The notes under the pieces: generated by a model
Told to the model about the DNA's origin: nothing
The model's database searches: none
Seen by the model: only the letters and a program-made list of their open reading frames with translations
Translations under genes and position numbers: made by a program
DNA from: Frankia casuarinae
Lineage (GTDB): Bacteria; Actinomycetota; Actinomycetes; Frankiales; Frankiaceae
DNA: 64,000 bases
Assembly (NCBI RefSeq): GCF_000013345.1
Contig: NC_007777.1
Span: 3,224,001 to 3,288,000 of the forward strand
Direction: 5' to 3'
Shown here: positions 33,393 to 42,081 of the stretch, piece by piece
How the letters are laid out: each line of letters begins with the position of its first letter
How positions within the stretch are numbered: the first letter of the stretch is position 1

Positions 33393-35184
33393 GCGGTGCG
33401 GGGAGCCGGGGCACCGCGGCGAGCAGCCGTACGGTGTAGGGGTGCCGGGGGGCGGTGAAGACCGTCTCCACCTCCCCGGACTCGACGATCCGCCCGTCGT
33501 ACATCACCAGGACCCGGTCGCTGAGGTGCCGCACGACGCCGAGGTCGTGAGAGACGAAGACCATGGCCAGACGGTGGGTCCGGCGCAGGTCGACAAGCAG
33601 GTCCAAGACCTGGGCCTGGATGGACACGTCGAGCGCGGATACCGGTTCGTCGCAGATCAGCACCTGCGGTTCCACGGACAGCGCCCGGGCGATGGCCACC
33701 CGCTGCCGCTGGCCGCCGGACAGCTCGACCGGTCTGCGCCGTAGTTCCCGCGCGGAGAGCCCCACCTGTTCCAGCCGTCGGACGGCGGCGTCGCGGCGCT
33801 CGGTCCGCGCGACCCCACCCACCCGCAGCGCCTGCGTCAGGATCCGGCCCACCGTCAGTCGTGGGTCGAAGGAACCCAGCGGGTCCTGGAAGATCGCCTG
33901 GATCTGCCGACGGCGTGGTCGGCGCTCACGCTCCGACACCGAGCTGCCCCGGCCGCCCCCAGGATCCGACGGACCGACCCAGGGAACGCCGCCGAGCAGC
34001 ACCTCACCCGCGTCGGGTTCGGTCAGACCCAGCATGATCCGGGCGAGCGTCGTCTTCCCCGAACCGGACTCGCCGACGAGCCCGAGGGTCTCCCCGCGGC
34101 GCAGCGCGAAGGAGACGTCCCGGACCACCTCGCGTCGCTCTCCGTCCGTCGTCCGGAACGCCTTGCGCAGTCCCGTCGCCCGCAGAAGGATCTCGGCGCC
34201 GGTCGAGCCGCCCGCGTCGAGCCCGGCAGACGCGAGCCCGGCTTCGTCGACGGGTCCGGCCAGCCGGCTGCCCCTGGTCCGTGCGGAGGGCACGGCGGCA
34301 AGCAGCTCGCGGGTATAGGCGTGCGTGGGATCGCCCAGCACCCGCTCGGTCGGGCCACTTTCCAGGATCACTCCGTCGCGCAGCACGGCGACCCGATCGG
34401 CGAGCCGGGCAACGACCGCCAGGTCATGGCTGATGAGCAGCAGTCCCATCCCGCTCGCACGCAGACCGGCGAGCAGATCGAGGATCCGGGCCTGGACCGA
34501 GACGTCGAGAGCGGTGGTCGGCTCGTCGGCGATGAGCAGGTCCGGGGTGCCGGCCAGCGCCGCGGCGATCAGCACCCGCTGGCGCAACCCGCCGGAGAGC
34601 TGGTGCGGGTACTGCCGGGCACGGACCTGTGGATCAGGAATGCCGGCCCGCGCCAGCAGCGTCACGACGCGGGGGCCACGTTCGGCTCGCGCGACCGGGC
34701 CATGCGCCCGCAGCGCCTCGTCGACCTCCTGCTCGACCCGCCGCAGCGGATCGAGGGAGCCGAGGGCGTCCTGGAGCACCAGGCCGATCCGGCGGCCACG
34801 CAGGGCGCGCCATTCCCGGTCCCGCAGCCCGATGAGGTCGGTCCCGCCCAGGCGCAGCCGCCGGGCCTGGACCGTCGCGCCCGCTCCGGCGAGTCCGACG
34901 AGGGCGCGGGCGGTCACGCTCTTACCCGATCCGGACTCGCCCACGAGGGCCACACACTCCCCCGCGCCGACATCGAAGGAGATTCCCCGCACCGCCTCGA
35001 CGGCCCGAGCGCCCCGGCCGAAGGAGACCCGCAGCCCGTCGACGGTCAGCAGGGTCGCGGACGGCTCCTTCGCCCCCCGCCCGCTCGGAGGTATCGAACC
35101 AGGGGGCTCCGACCCCAGCGGTGCCAGGTTCGGCGATGCCAGGTTCGGCGGTGCCGGCGGTGAGACCTGCGGCTGGTCGTTCAC
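33289..35184 (-). CDS. Peptide/nickel-type ABC transporter, fused double ATPase
   Basis: A 631-residue protein fusing DppD- and DppF-like ATPases. Domain 1 (~45-290): Walker A GESGSGKS, signature LSGGLRQR, Walker B LLIADEPTTALD. Domain 2 (~325-590): GESGSGKT, LSGGQRQR, VLICDEPVSALD. Each has the oligopeptide C-terminal extension (HAYTRELLAAVPSA, HPYTVRLLAAVPRL). It powers uptake with the two permeases and binding protein encoded upstream. The GTG start (35184) overlaps the permease stop (GTGA), with GGAGG ten bases upstream. Repeats lie at both termini: LASPNLAP at the N-terminus and GPSPQA at the C-terminus. The 3' end overlaps the convergent methyltransferase by 104 bases. Confidence 0.9.
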   Translation of the reverse strand: MNDQPQVSPPAPPNLASPNLAPLGSEPPGSIPPSGRGAKEPSATLLTVDGLRVSFGRGARAVEAVRGISFDVGAGECVALVGESGSGKSVTARALVGLAGAGATVQARRLRLGGTDLIGLRDREWRALRGRRIGLVLQDALGSLDPLRRVEQEVDEALRAHGPVARAERGPRVVTLLARAGIPDPQVRARQYPHQLSGGLRQRVLIAAALAGTPDLLIADEPTTALDVSVQARILDLLAGLRASGMGLLLISHDLAVVARLADRVAVLRDGVILESGPTERVLGDPTHAYTRELLAAVPSARTRGSRLAGPVDEAGLASAGLDAGGSTGAEILLRATGLRKAFRTTDGERREVVRDVSFALRRGETLGLVGESGSGKTTLARIMLGLTEPDAGEVLLGGVPWVGPSDPGGGRGSSVSERERRPRRRQIQAIFQDPLGSFDPRLTVGRILTQALRVGGVARTERRDAAVRRLEQVGLSARELRRRPVELSGGQRQRVAIARALSVEPQVLICDEPVSALDVSIQAQVLDLLVDLRRTHRLAMVFVSHDLGVVRHLSDRVLVMYDGRIVESGEVETVFTAPRHPYTVRLLAAVPRLPAPPTPLSAAGPSPQAGPSPQAGTPVADSATAVPASG

Positions 35185-36059
35185 GGAGTCCGTCCCTCCA
35201 CCCGCAGGCGGGCATGGCGGCCGAGCACGGTCACGGCGACGACCGTGGCGGCGATCGCCGCCCCGGGGAACACCACGACCCACCAGGCGGTGTCGATGAC
35301 GCCCCGGCCGTCGGCGAGCATCGCCCCCCACTCGGGGGCCGGCGGCTTCGTACCGAGGCCTAGGAAACTCAACGCCGAACCGGAGATGATCGCCGTCCCG
35401 ATGCCGACGGTGGCCAGCACGAGCAGCGGTCCGAGCGTGTTCGGCACGATGTGGCGCAGCATGATCACCGGCCGGGGCAGGCCGAGCGCCACCCCGGCGT
35501 CGACGAACCCGGCATGGCGGACGACGAGGGCACGCGACCGCACAACCCGCGCGTAGCTGGGGACCGCCGCGATGCCGATGGCCACCGCCGCGTTCACCGA
35601 TCCTGGACCGACGATGGTGATGACCAGCAGCGCGAGCAGCAGTTCGGGGAAGGCAAGCAGCAGGTCCACGAGCCGCATGAGCAGCCCGTCGGCGAACCGG
35701 CCGCCGAGGGCCGCCGCGAGGCCGACCGTCGCCCCGATCCCCGCGCCGAGCGCGGTCGCTCCGGCACCGAGCAGTAGCGAATGCCGGGCGCCGGTGACCA
35801 CCCGCGCGAAGACGTCCCGGCCCAGCTGGTCGGTGCCGAACCAGTGTGCCCAGCTCGGTCCGCGCAGCGCCTCGCCGAGGTTCGTCCCGTCCGCGGGATG
35901 GCGGCTGAGCAGCCCCGGCCAGGCGGTCGCGACAAGAAGCAGGACTATCAGCAGGCCGGCCGCGATCAAACCGGGACGCGGCCGGCCACCGCCGGTGCCG
36001 GCCAGGGCACCGGCGGCGGGCGGCTCGGTCCCGGGGCGGGTTTCCCCGACCGCGGTCAC
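35181..36059 (-). CDS. ABC transporter permease, DppC-like
   Basis: A 292-residue inner-membrane permease. Signature features are HWFGTDQLGRDVFARVVTGA near residue 72-91, five to six helices, and the EAA-like loop FVDAGVALGLPRPVIMLRHI (~183-202) that contacts the ATPase. This is the DppC/OppC type. It begins with GTG overlapping the stop of the DppB-like gene (36056-36059) and ends overlapping the ATPase start, so all three are translationally coupled. Confidence 0.9.
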   Translation of the reverse strand: MTAVGETRPGTEPPAAGALAGTGGGRPRPGLIAAGLLIVLLLVATAWPGLLSRHPADGTNLGEALRGPSWAHWFGTDQLGRDVFARVVTGARHSLLLGAGATALGAGIGATVGLAAALGGRFADGLLMRLVDLLLAFPELLLALLVITIVGPGSVNAAVAIGIAAVPSYARVVRSRALVVRHAGFVDAGVALGLPRPVIMLRHIVPNTLGPLLVLATVGIGTAIISGSALSFLGLGTKPPAPEWGAMLADGRGVIDTAWWVVVFPGAAIAATVVAVTVLGRHARLRVEGRTP

Positions 36060-37048
36060 CGGGACACCGCCAGATCAACCGCCGTGGCCCTCCCGGCACC
36101 GGATCCGTCGTCGCGCAGTCGCGGGTCGATGAGCAGGTAGAGCAGGTCGACTACGCTGTTCACGACGACGAAGACCGCCGCGGACAGCAGCACCACCGCG
36201 GTGACCACCGGGATGTCCTTGGCCGAGATCGCCACGAGGGTCACCCGACCGATCCCCGGCCGGGCGAACACCGCCTCGGTGACGACGGCGCCGCCGAGCA
36301 GGCTGCCCACCGCCCAGCCGAGCAGGGTGACGAGCGGGAGCGCGGCATGGCGCAGGGCATGGCGGGTCAGCACACCCACCGCGCCGATGCCGCGGGCGCG
36401 AACCGAGACGACGAACGGAGCCTCCAGCGCGGCGTCAAGGCCCTCCCGCAGCACCTGGGCAAGGACCCCGGCGATCGGCAGGGCCAGCGCGGACGCCGGG
36501 AGGACCAGTCCGGACGGGCCAGTGGCGCCGGCGCTGGGAAACCAGCCGAGATGCGCGGAGAAGAGGGTGATGAGCAGGATGCCGATCCAGAACGTCGGGC
36601 TCGACACGACGAGCAGCTCGGCGCTGGTCGCCAGCATCCGGCCGAGCCGGTGGGTGGTGCCGCCCCGGCCGGCGGTCGACACCGCGAGTCCGACCGCCAG
36701 CAGCGCGGCGAGTGCGGACGCCGTGAGCGCCAGCTGCACCGTCGGCCACACCTGACCGGACAACACCTCCACGACCGGCCGCTGCAGCTGGTAGGAGGTG
36801 CCGAGATGGCCGGTCACCAGGCGGCGCAGCCAGGTGCCGTACTGGACGACGAGCGGCGACTGGAATCCGTACGTCTCGTTGATCTGCTCCCGAAGCTGCG
36901 GCGAGATCCCGAACGTAGGCCCGATCAAAGTGTCGACAGGATCACCCGGTACGACGTGCAGCGTCACGAAGGCCAACGTCGCCGCGCCCCATAGGACCCC
37001 GGCGCCCACGACCAGCCGGCGCAGCAGGAACCTCGCCACAGCCCGCAC
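36056..37048 (-). CDS. ABC transporter permease, DppB-like
   Basis: A 330-residue permease with the DppB N-terminus (RFLLRRLVVGAGVLWGAATL, AFVTLHVVPGDPVDTLIG) and six helices; the EAA-like loop is VVSVRARGIGAVGVLTRHAL, followed by AALPLVTLLGWAVGSLLGGA. The GTG start is four bases after the stop of the binding-protein gene. Works with the DppC-like permease to form the membrane channel. Confidence 0.9.
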   Translation of the reverse strand: MRAVARFLLRRLVVGAGVLWGAATLAFVTLHVVPGDPVDTLIGPTFGISPQLREQINETYGFQSPLVVQYGTWLRRLVTGHLGTSYQLQRPVVEVLSGQVWPTVQLALTASALAALLAVGLAVSTAGRGGTTHRLGRMLATSAELLVVSSPTFWIGILLITLFSAHLGWFPSAGATGPSGLVLPASALALPIAGVLAQVLREGLDAALEAPFVVSVRARGIGAVGVLTRHALRHAALPLVTLLGWAVGSLLGGAVVTEAVFARPGIGRVTLVAISAKDIPVVTAVVLLSAAVFVVVNSVVDLLYLLIDPRLRDDGSGAGRATAVDLAVSR

Positions 37049-37052
37049 TAGA

Positions 37053-38720
37053 TCAGCCCACCCAGCTGTCGTAGAACAGCGGGAAGGCGTCCGCGTCGAA
37101 GGTGATGTCGTGGACCTTCGACGCCGTGCCGACGGTCCGGGTGAACACGTAGATCGGCAGGGTGTACGCGTGGTCGATCACATATTTCTGCACCTGCCCG
37201 TAGGCCTTCTTGCGGGCGGCGAGATCCGTCGTGCCGGCGCCGGTCGCGAGCCAGTCGTCGACCTCCGGCACCGCGATCCCGGAACTGTTCGCCCCGCCCT
37301 GGGTGAACGCCAGATTCGAGGCGAACAGTGTACGGAGCAGGTCGGGGTCGGACTTGCCCCAGCTGTAGGCGATCAGGTCGTAGCCGCCGGCGTTGCGCTG
37401 GGTGGTGTAGGCGCCCGAGTCCATCGAGTAGAGCTTGGTGGCGATGCCGACCTTCTTCAGGTCGGCCTGTACCGCCTGGCTGACGATGTCGCGCTGCTCG
37501 CGGTTGAAGGCGCCGACGTAGGGCCAGTCGAGGACGAGACGCGCGCCGTTCTTCGTGCGGTAGCCGTCGGCGTCGCGGCCGGTGTAGCCGGCCTCGTCGA
37601 GTAGCTTGTTCGCCGCGGTGACGTCATGGGGGAAGGCCTTCTCGAGGCTGCGATCGTAGGCGATGTTCTTTGGCGTCAGCGTGCTCCACGCGCGGGCGTA
37701 CTGGCCGGCGTAGACCGTCTTCACGATCGTGTCGACGTCGACGGCGCGCTGGACGGCCTTACGGACCCGCTCGTCGGAGAACGGCGCACGCCTGGTGTTG
37801 AAGTAGATCGAGTAGTTGGCGTTCTGCGGAATCACCTTGAGTAGCCGCAGGGAGGTATCGCCCTCGATCGCGGCGACGTTCTGCGCCGGCACGCCGTCGG
37901 CGGCGTCGATCTCCCCACTGCGCAGCGCGCTCACCCTCGTCGCGTCCTCGGGCAGGAAGCGGATGGCCAGCTTGTCGAGGTAGGCGGCGCCGGTGTGCTT
38001 CGCGCCGCCGGGGGCCGAGGTGTAGCCGTCGTTGCGGGTGAACTCGGCGACCGATCCCTTCACATAACGGGTGAAGCGAAACGGCCCGGTACCCACCGAG
38101 TTCGGCCCGCCCGAGCAGAGGGTGTCCGGCGCGTCGGCGATCTTCTTCGACGACTCGATGCCGAGGTAGGTCGTGGCGGCCGCGGCGAGGAATGCCGCGT
38201 ACGGCTTGGAGAAGGTGACCTTGGCCGTGTGCGGGTCGACGACCTCGGTGCCGACGTAGGGGCCGAGCAGCGCCACCGCGTACTGCGACTTCGTTGACTT
38301 CGCCGCGATGTGGTCGAAGTTCGCCTTCACCGCCGCCGCGTCGAACGGTGTGCCGTCGTGGAACGTCACGCCGTCCTTGAGCTTGAAGGTGAACGTCTTC
38401 GCGTCGGCTGAGACCGTCCACGACGTGGCCAGCCACGGGCCGACCCCGCCGCCCGGCTGCTGCGTCACGAGCGAGTCGAACACACCCCGCTGGATGACGG
38501 CGGTGACGTCGGCCGGGCTGACGTGCGGGTCGAGGCAGTCGCCCTCGGTGGCCACCGCGAAGGTGAGCGTGCCGCCCCGGTGCGGTGTTCCGCCCGCCCC
38601 GTTCGCGCTGGTGGAGCCGGCGGGTGCCGGATCGGACGCGCAGGCGCCGAGCATGGCGGCGGCGGCCGCGACGGCCGCGACGCGGACGGCGGGGTGGAAT
38701 CGGGGACGTGGGCGTTTCAT
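37053..38720 (-). CDS. Peptide-type ABC transporter substrate-binding lipoprotein
   Basis: A 555-residue SBP_bac_5 family protein and first gene of the transporter operon. A signal peptide ends in the lipobox LGAC (Cys27), so it is anchored to the outer face of the membrane. GTLTFAVATEGDCLDPHVSP, FKLKDGVTFHDGTPFDAAAV, VGTGPFRFTRYVKG and FNTRRAPFSDERVRKAVQRA are the family landmarks. Ligands of this family include peptides, nickel chelates, opines and glutathione; the sequence alone does not decide. No recognisable regulator is encoded next to it. Confidence 0.92.
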   Translation of the reverse strand: MKRPRPRFHPAVRVAAVAAAAAMLGACASDPAPAGSTSANGAGGTPHRGGTLTFAVATEGDCLDPHVSPADVTAVIQRGVFDSLVTQQPGGGVGPWLATSWTVSADAKTFTFKLKDGVTFHDGTPFDAAAVKANFDHIAAKSTKSQYAVALLGPYVGTEVVDPHTAKVTFSKPYAAFLAAAATTYLGIESSKKIADAPDTLCSGGPNSVGTGPFRFTRYVKGSVAEFTRNDGYTSAPGGAKHTGAAYLDKLAIRFLPEDATRVSALRSGEIDAADGVPAQNVAAIEGDTSLRLLKVIPQNANYSIYFNTRRAPFSDERVRKAVQRAVDVDTIVKTVYAGQYARAWSTLTPKNIAYDRSLEKAFPHDVTAANKLLDEAGYTGRDADGYRTKNGARLVLDWPYVGAFNREQRDIVSQAVQADLKKVGIATKLYSMDSGAYTTQRNAGGYDLIAYSWGKSDPDLLRTLFASNLAFTQGGANSSGIAVPEVDDWLATGAGTTDLAARKKAYGQVQKYVIDHAYTLPIYVFTRTVGTASKVHDITFDADAFPLFYDSWVG

Positions 38721-39388
38721 GGATGCTCCAGATAGGGCGGACGCGACGATGGCCTCACCGGGTCATGCGGCCCGGCGGCCGAGGGGCACGGGGAGCCGCA
38801 GCCGGCGGCCCGGGCGCGTGCCGTACGAGCACGGACCAGCACGAACGGGGAGGTAGTCGCCGATGGTGCTACTGCCGTACCAGCCCAGACAGGCAGCGGT
38901 TCATCCTGTTATCGCGGCTCATAGACATCGCCGCAAGCCCGTGCGCGTCGCCCCGCGGCCCGCCCCGCCCGAACCGACCCCGCCCGAACCGACCCCGGCC
39001 GAAAGGCACCCTCAGGTAACCTGAGCGGGGTCAAACGGTCGTAGCGACGCCCCGATACCCGAGATGGCGTGGACCGATGCCCGCGACATGCGGGCCCCAG
39101 GTCATGGCGGTCGACTACGCCCTGGCGGGCTGGCCGCCCGGCACATCCCCGGCCATCCGGCGGACTAAAGTCCCCGCCGAGGAGATCTGCACCGACCCCC
39201 GATCCCGGCGGCGGACCATGCCGAAAGGCCAACTCACCCGCGCACCAGGGAAGATCACAGATATCTGATCATGCTATGAAAGATCACACCACCAGCGCTG
39301 GTGGATCCAGGTAGACCGCAGGAAGGAAGGGCCGACACGGTCGGCACAGCCAGCGCAGCTGTCACACATACACAGGCACGCCACGACG
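38721..39388. other. Intergenic region upstream of the ABC operon
   Basis: A 668-base stretch. Holds CCCGAACCGACC repeats (38976-39001), a GGACTAAAGTCC palindrome at 39162-39173, and AT-rich sequence at ~39255-39300. Open frames here (38909-39232, 39069-39314) are not protein-like. The ABC operon promoter should lie in the left part. Confidence 0.45.
39162..39173. promoter_or_regulatory. GGACTAAAGTCC palindrome resembling a DosR/DevR box
   Basis: The core GGACT-WW-AGTCC matches the symmetric part of the actinobacterial DosR consensus (GGGACTTTNGTCCC type). Flanks are CGC on the left and CCG on the right. No gene starts within the usual ~100 bases in either direction except a doubtful one, so it could be an orphan site. 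Confidence 0.4.
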
Positions 39389-39583
39389 TCATCGGGCGAG
39401 ATACGCCCGCGGGAACGCCACGACCTCCGCCAACGCCTCCCTCGCAGCCCCCGAACTAGGCACCGCGATGTGCCAGCAGTGCCCGGTGCCCGCCCACGCG
39501 CGGTACGTGGCACGGCCCCCGGCGGCGGAAGCCCCGCGTCCCGTGCGGCCAGCAGGGCCGCCGCCGTGCAGATGCAGCACCAT
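39389..39583 (-). CDS. Possible small protein of unknown function
   Basis: A 64-residue frame starting at ATG 39583 and reading ...YRAWAGTGHCWHIAVPSSGA... up to AFPRAYLAR. Codon-position GC bias looks coding and no overlap with other genes exists, but the RBS is poor and the N-terminal third is Gly/Arg low complexity. It lies 37 bases downstream of the XRE-type regulator on the same strand, so could be co-transcribed. Could also be a degraded remnant. Confidence 0.3.
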   Translation of the reverse strand: MVLHLHGGGPAGRTGRGASAAGGRATYRAWAGTGHCWHIAVPSSGAAREALAEVVAFPRAYLAR

Positions 39584-39620
39584 CGCGCGCCGGCCGCCGG
39601 CCGCCGGCCGCCGGTCGCGG

Positions 39621-40490
39621 TCAGGCCGAGAGCCGCTGCCGCGCGGCGGGGTCCGGGCGCCCCGCCGCGCCCGGCGTCTCGGCCGCCAGCCGGGTGAGCA
39701 GCTCCCGGTCCGCGGGCGTCGCGGGCGTCTGGAGCCAGATGGTGGACTCCGGATCATCACCCGGTCGCAGCACCGACAGCATCAGCGAAATGTCGCCGAG
39801 CGGCGTGGCCGCGCTGACCGTGCGGCCCGTGAACACGCGCACGGACCGGCACTGCCACCAGGCACGCAGCTCGGGGCGCGCCTGTTCGAGCAGCTCCAGC
39901 ACGGCACGGCCGCGCTGGTCGTCGGGATGATGACCGATCTGGGCGCGGAACTGGGCGAGCAGGTCCTTGGCCACGTCCTCGGACCCGCCCATCCCGTCCC
40001 GGGTCCGGGGCTGCGCCACCAGCAGCCACAGCAGGTTGCGCTGGGGCTCGGGCACGTCGGCGGGATCCCCCCACAGGACGGTGTAGGCGTCGTTCCAGGC
40101 GGTGACGTCGAAGCGCCGGTCGAGCAGCAACGCCGGACAGTTCGGCCAGTTGTCCAGCACCGAACGCAGCGCCTTGACGAGGGTGTGGTGGCGGTCCGCT
40201 GGCGGCGTGTGCAGGCCGGCGAGCGCCAGGGCGTGGCGACGACCGTCGTCGTCGAGCCGCAGGGCCCGGGCGACGGCCTCGAGGACCTGCCGGGACGCGG
40301 CGACCCGGCCTTGTTCCAGCCAGGTGTACCAGGCGAGGCCGAGGCCGGAGAGCGCGGCGACCTCCTCCCGGCGCAGCCCCGGGGTGCGGCGGCGAGGTGT
40401 GGCGGGCAACCCGACGTCCTCGGGTCGCAGGCGCTCACGGTGGGCACGAAGAAAGAATCCAAGCTCACGCTGGCGGGCGTCGTCGCTCAT
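39621..40490 (-). CDS. XRE-family regulator with MmyB-like ligand domain
   Basis: A 289-residue protein. The N-terminal helix-turn-helix (~5-75) has the actinobacterial MmyB-type pattern LGFFLRAHRERLRPEDVGLP, then RRTPGLRREEVAALSGLGLAWYTWLE split over residues ~35-60. The C-terminal domain (~105-275) is the MmyB-like PAS-type ligand-binding domain (LLLDRRFDVTAWNDAYTVLW, RNLLWLLVAQP) thought to bind fatty acids. Start MSDDARQ (ATG 40490) is chosen; the frame upstream runs through a CGGCACATC repeat (Pro-Asp-Val) and is unlikely to be translated. Often controls a divergent dehydrogenase; none is adjacent. Confidence 0.82.
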   Translation of the reverse strand: MSDDARQRELGFFLRAHRERLRPEDVGLPATPRRRTPGLRREEVAALSGLGLAWYTWLEQGRVAASRQVLEAVARALRLDDDGRRHALALAGLHTPPADRHHTLVKALRSVLDNWPNCPALLLDRRFDVTAWNDAYTVLWGDPADVPEPQRNLLWLLVAQPRTRDGMGGSEDVAKDLLAQFRAQIGHHPDDQRGRAVLELLEQARPELRAWWQCRSVRVFTGRTVSAATPLGDISLMLSVLRPGDDPESTIWLQTPATPADRELLTRLAAETPGAAGRPDPAARQRLSA

Positions 40491-40952
40491 CGGTTCCAGT
40501 CGGATCGGGCGGCCTGGTCGACACCGCCGATCCGGCACATCCGGCACATCCGGCACATCCGGCGGGCGGGACAGCATCGACACAGGGACACGCGGTCAGC
40601 AGGACTGCTACTACCCTCAGTCGCCAACAACGCCTAACAGCAGTCACCCATGTGATGGCTGAAATCCAGCCACCGCCGCCGGATCAGCGCAGGCCGAAAC
40701 GGCCGAGCGGACCGTCCAACGCAAGAGGACACAGCCCCATGGTGGCATCGCCCGGCAGCCATGTCCGGCGCTTACCCGGAGAGATCGCGCCATTTACATG
40801 ATCGAATAACGTCAGCACGAATTTCGACACCCGAAGCAACCTATCAATAACCACAAGTAATAGATCTGTGATGATCAGCCGGAATCCGGATCATCGAAAA
40901 CACCGACTCGCGGAACGTGTTCATCCCGCCATGGCGCCCGCGGCCACCCCGA
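40491..40952. other. Intergenic region between two minus-strand regulators
   Basis: Contains three to four CGGCACATC repeats (40533-40564), then unremarkable sequence, then an AT-rich segment ~40795-40875 (ACCTATCAATAACCACAAGT, AATAGATCTG) that could hold a promoter. No gene recognised. Confidence 0.4.
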
Positions 40953-41873
40953 TCATTCGATCATCCGGTCCGGCGCCGATCCGCGGCCGGACCCACGCCC
41001 ACGGCCCGTCCAGCCGGCATGCGGACCGTCCAGCAGTCCGTGCCGATAGGCGTAGAGGCCGGCGCGTAGCCGGTCCGGCTGGCCGATCTTGCGCATCGCA
41101 CCGGTGAGGTACCGCTTGACCGTTGCCTCGGCCAGGGCGAGCTCGCAAGCGATCTCCGCGTTCGACAGACCGCGGGCGAGTTGGCCGAGCACCGCGCGTT
41201 CCCGGGAGGTCAGCCCGAGGGCCTGCGGTGGCAGCTCGGCCTGGACCGGCGGCCCCGGCACCCCCGTCGGCGGCGGCGCGGGCAGGAAGACCACGCCGCC
41301 GAGCGCGGCGATGGTGACCGCGTGGGCGAGGTCGGCAGGCGGGGCGTCCGGCAGCACCGCCCCCGACGCACCGGTGGTGAGGATCTGGGTCAGTTCGGCG
41401 CAGGTGGCCAGCGGCCGCAACAGCAGAACGCGCGTGGTGGGGATCCGGTCGCCCTCCACGCGCAGCCGGCGCACCGCCGCGAGGTCGGTCGCGAGATCCC
41501 CCGCGAGCCCGAGCAGCAGGACCCGGGGACGCGAGCGGCGGATCTGCGGCAGCGCGGCATCCAGCCGATGGCCGCGGCCGACGACGTCGAGCCGGCAGAT
41601 CGTCGAGAGCAGCAGGTGCAGCCCCGCCCCGGTCACCGGATGGGCGTGCAGCAGAAACACCGACACGCCGCCGTCGATTCCCGTGGGCGTGAGATCCTTG
41701 GCGTACGCGGGACACTCGGGCTGCGCGGACGCCTCGGCGCGAACGGGAACCCCAGGACAGGCCGAAACCCTGACCCACGGCGGACCCCCGGAGGACCCGG
41801 AGGACCCGGAGGACGCAGAGGACCCGGAGACCTCGGCACGGACGGGAGGGGGCGAGGCGGCTCCGATCGTCAT
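40953..41873 (-). CDS. LuxR/NarL-type regulator with degenerate receiver domain
   Basis: A 306-residue protein. The C-terminal LuxR helix-turn-helix (~215-280) is clear: LTSRERAVLGQLARGLSNAE followed by IACELALAEATVKRYLTGAM. Residues ~70-190 look like a receiver fold (VSVFLLHAHPVTGAGLHLLL, RPRVLLLGLAGD) but the acidic pair at the end of strand 1 is His-Ala and no phospho-acceptor Asp sits at the end of strand 3, so phosphorylation is unlikely. The first ~65 residues are Ser/Gly/Pro-rich. ATG 41873 has GGAG close upstream. No sensor kinase gene is adjacent. It precedes nothing obviously co-regulated; the HpaB pair is upstream on the same strand. Confidence 0.8.
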   Translation of the reverse strand: MTIGAASPPPVRAEVSGSSASSGSSGSSGGPPWVRVSACPGVPVRAEASAQPECPAYAKDLTPTGIDGGVSVFLLHAHPVTGAGLHLLLSTICRLDVVGRGHRLDAALPQIRRSRPRVLLLGLAGDLATDLAAVRRLRVEGDRIPTTRVLLLRPLATCAELTQILTTGASGAVLPDAPPADLAHAVTIAALGGVVFLPAPPPTGVPGPPVQAELPPQALGLTSRERAVLGQLARGLSNAEIACELALAEATVKRYLTGAMRKIGQPDRLRAGLYAYRHGLLDGPHAGWTGRGRGSGRGSAPDRMIE

Positions 41874-42081
41874 GACTCCGGGTCCTTACCACGAGGAGCG
41901 AACGCGGGCCGGCGGTATCACCCCGTCGTCCCGCGTGCAGGGGGCTGGCCTGACCGTAGGCACCTTCGGGTAGCTCAACCAGGTAGGCGGTGGTATCGCT
42001 AACACCCTCCGCGCACACCGTCCCCGGACCCCTCCGCCCGGTCCGACAGCCACCGGTCCGACAGCCACCTGCCGTCAAGCC

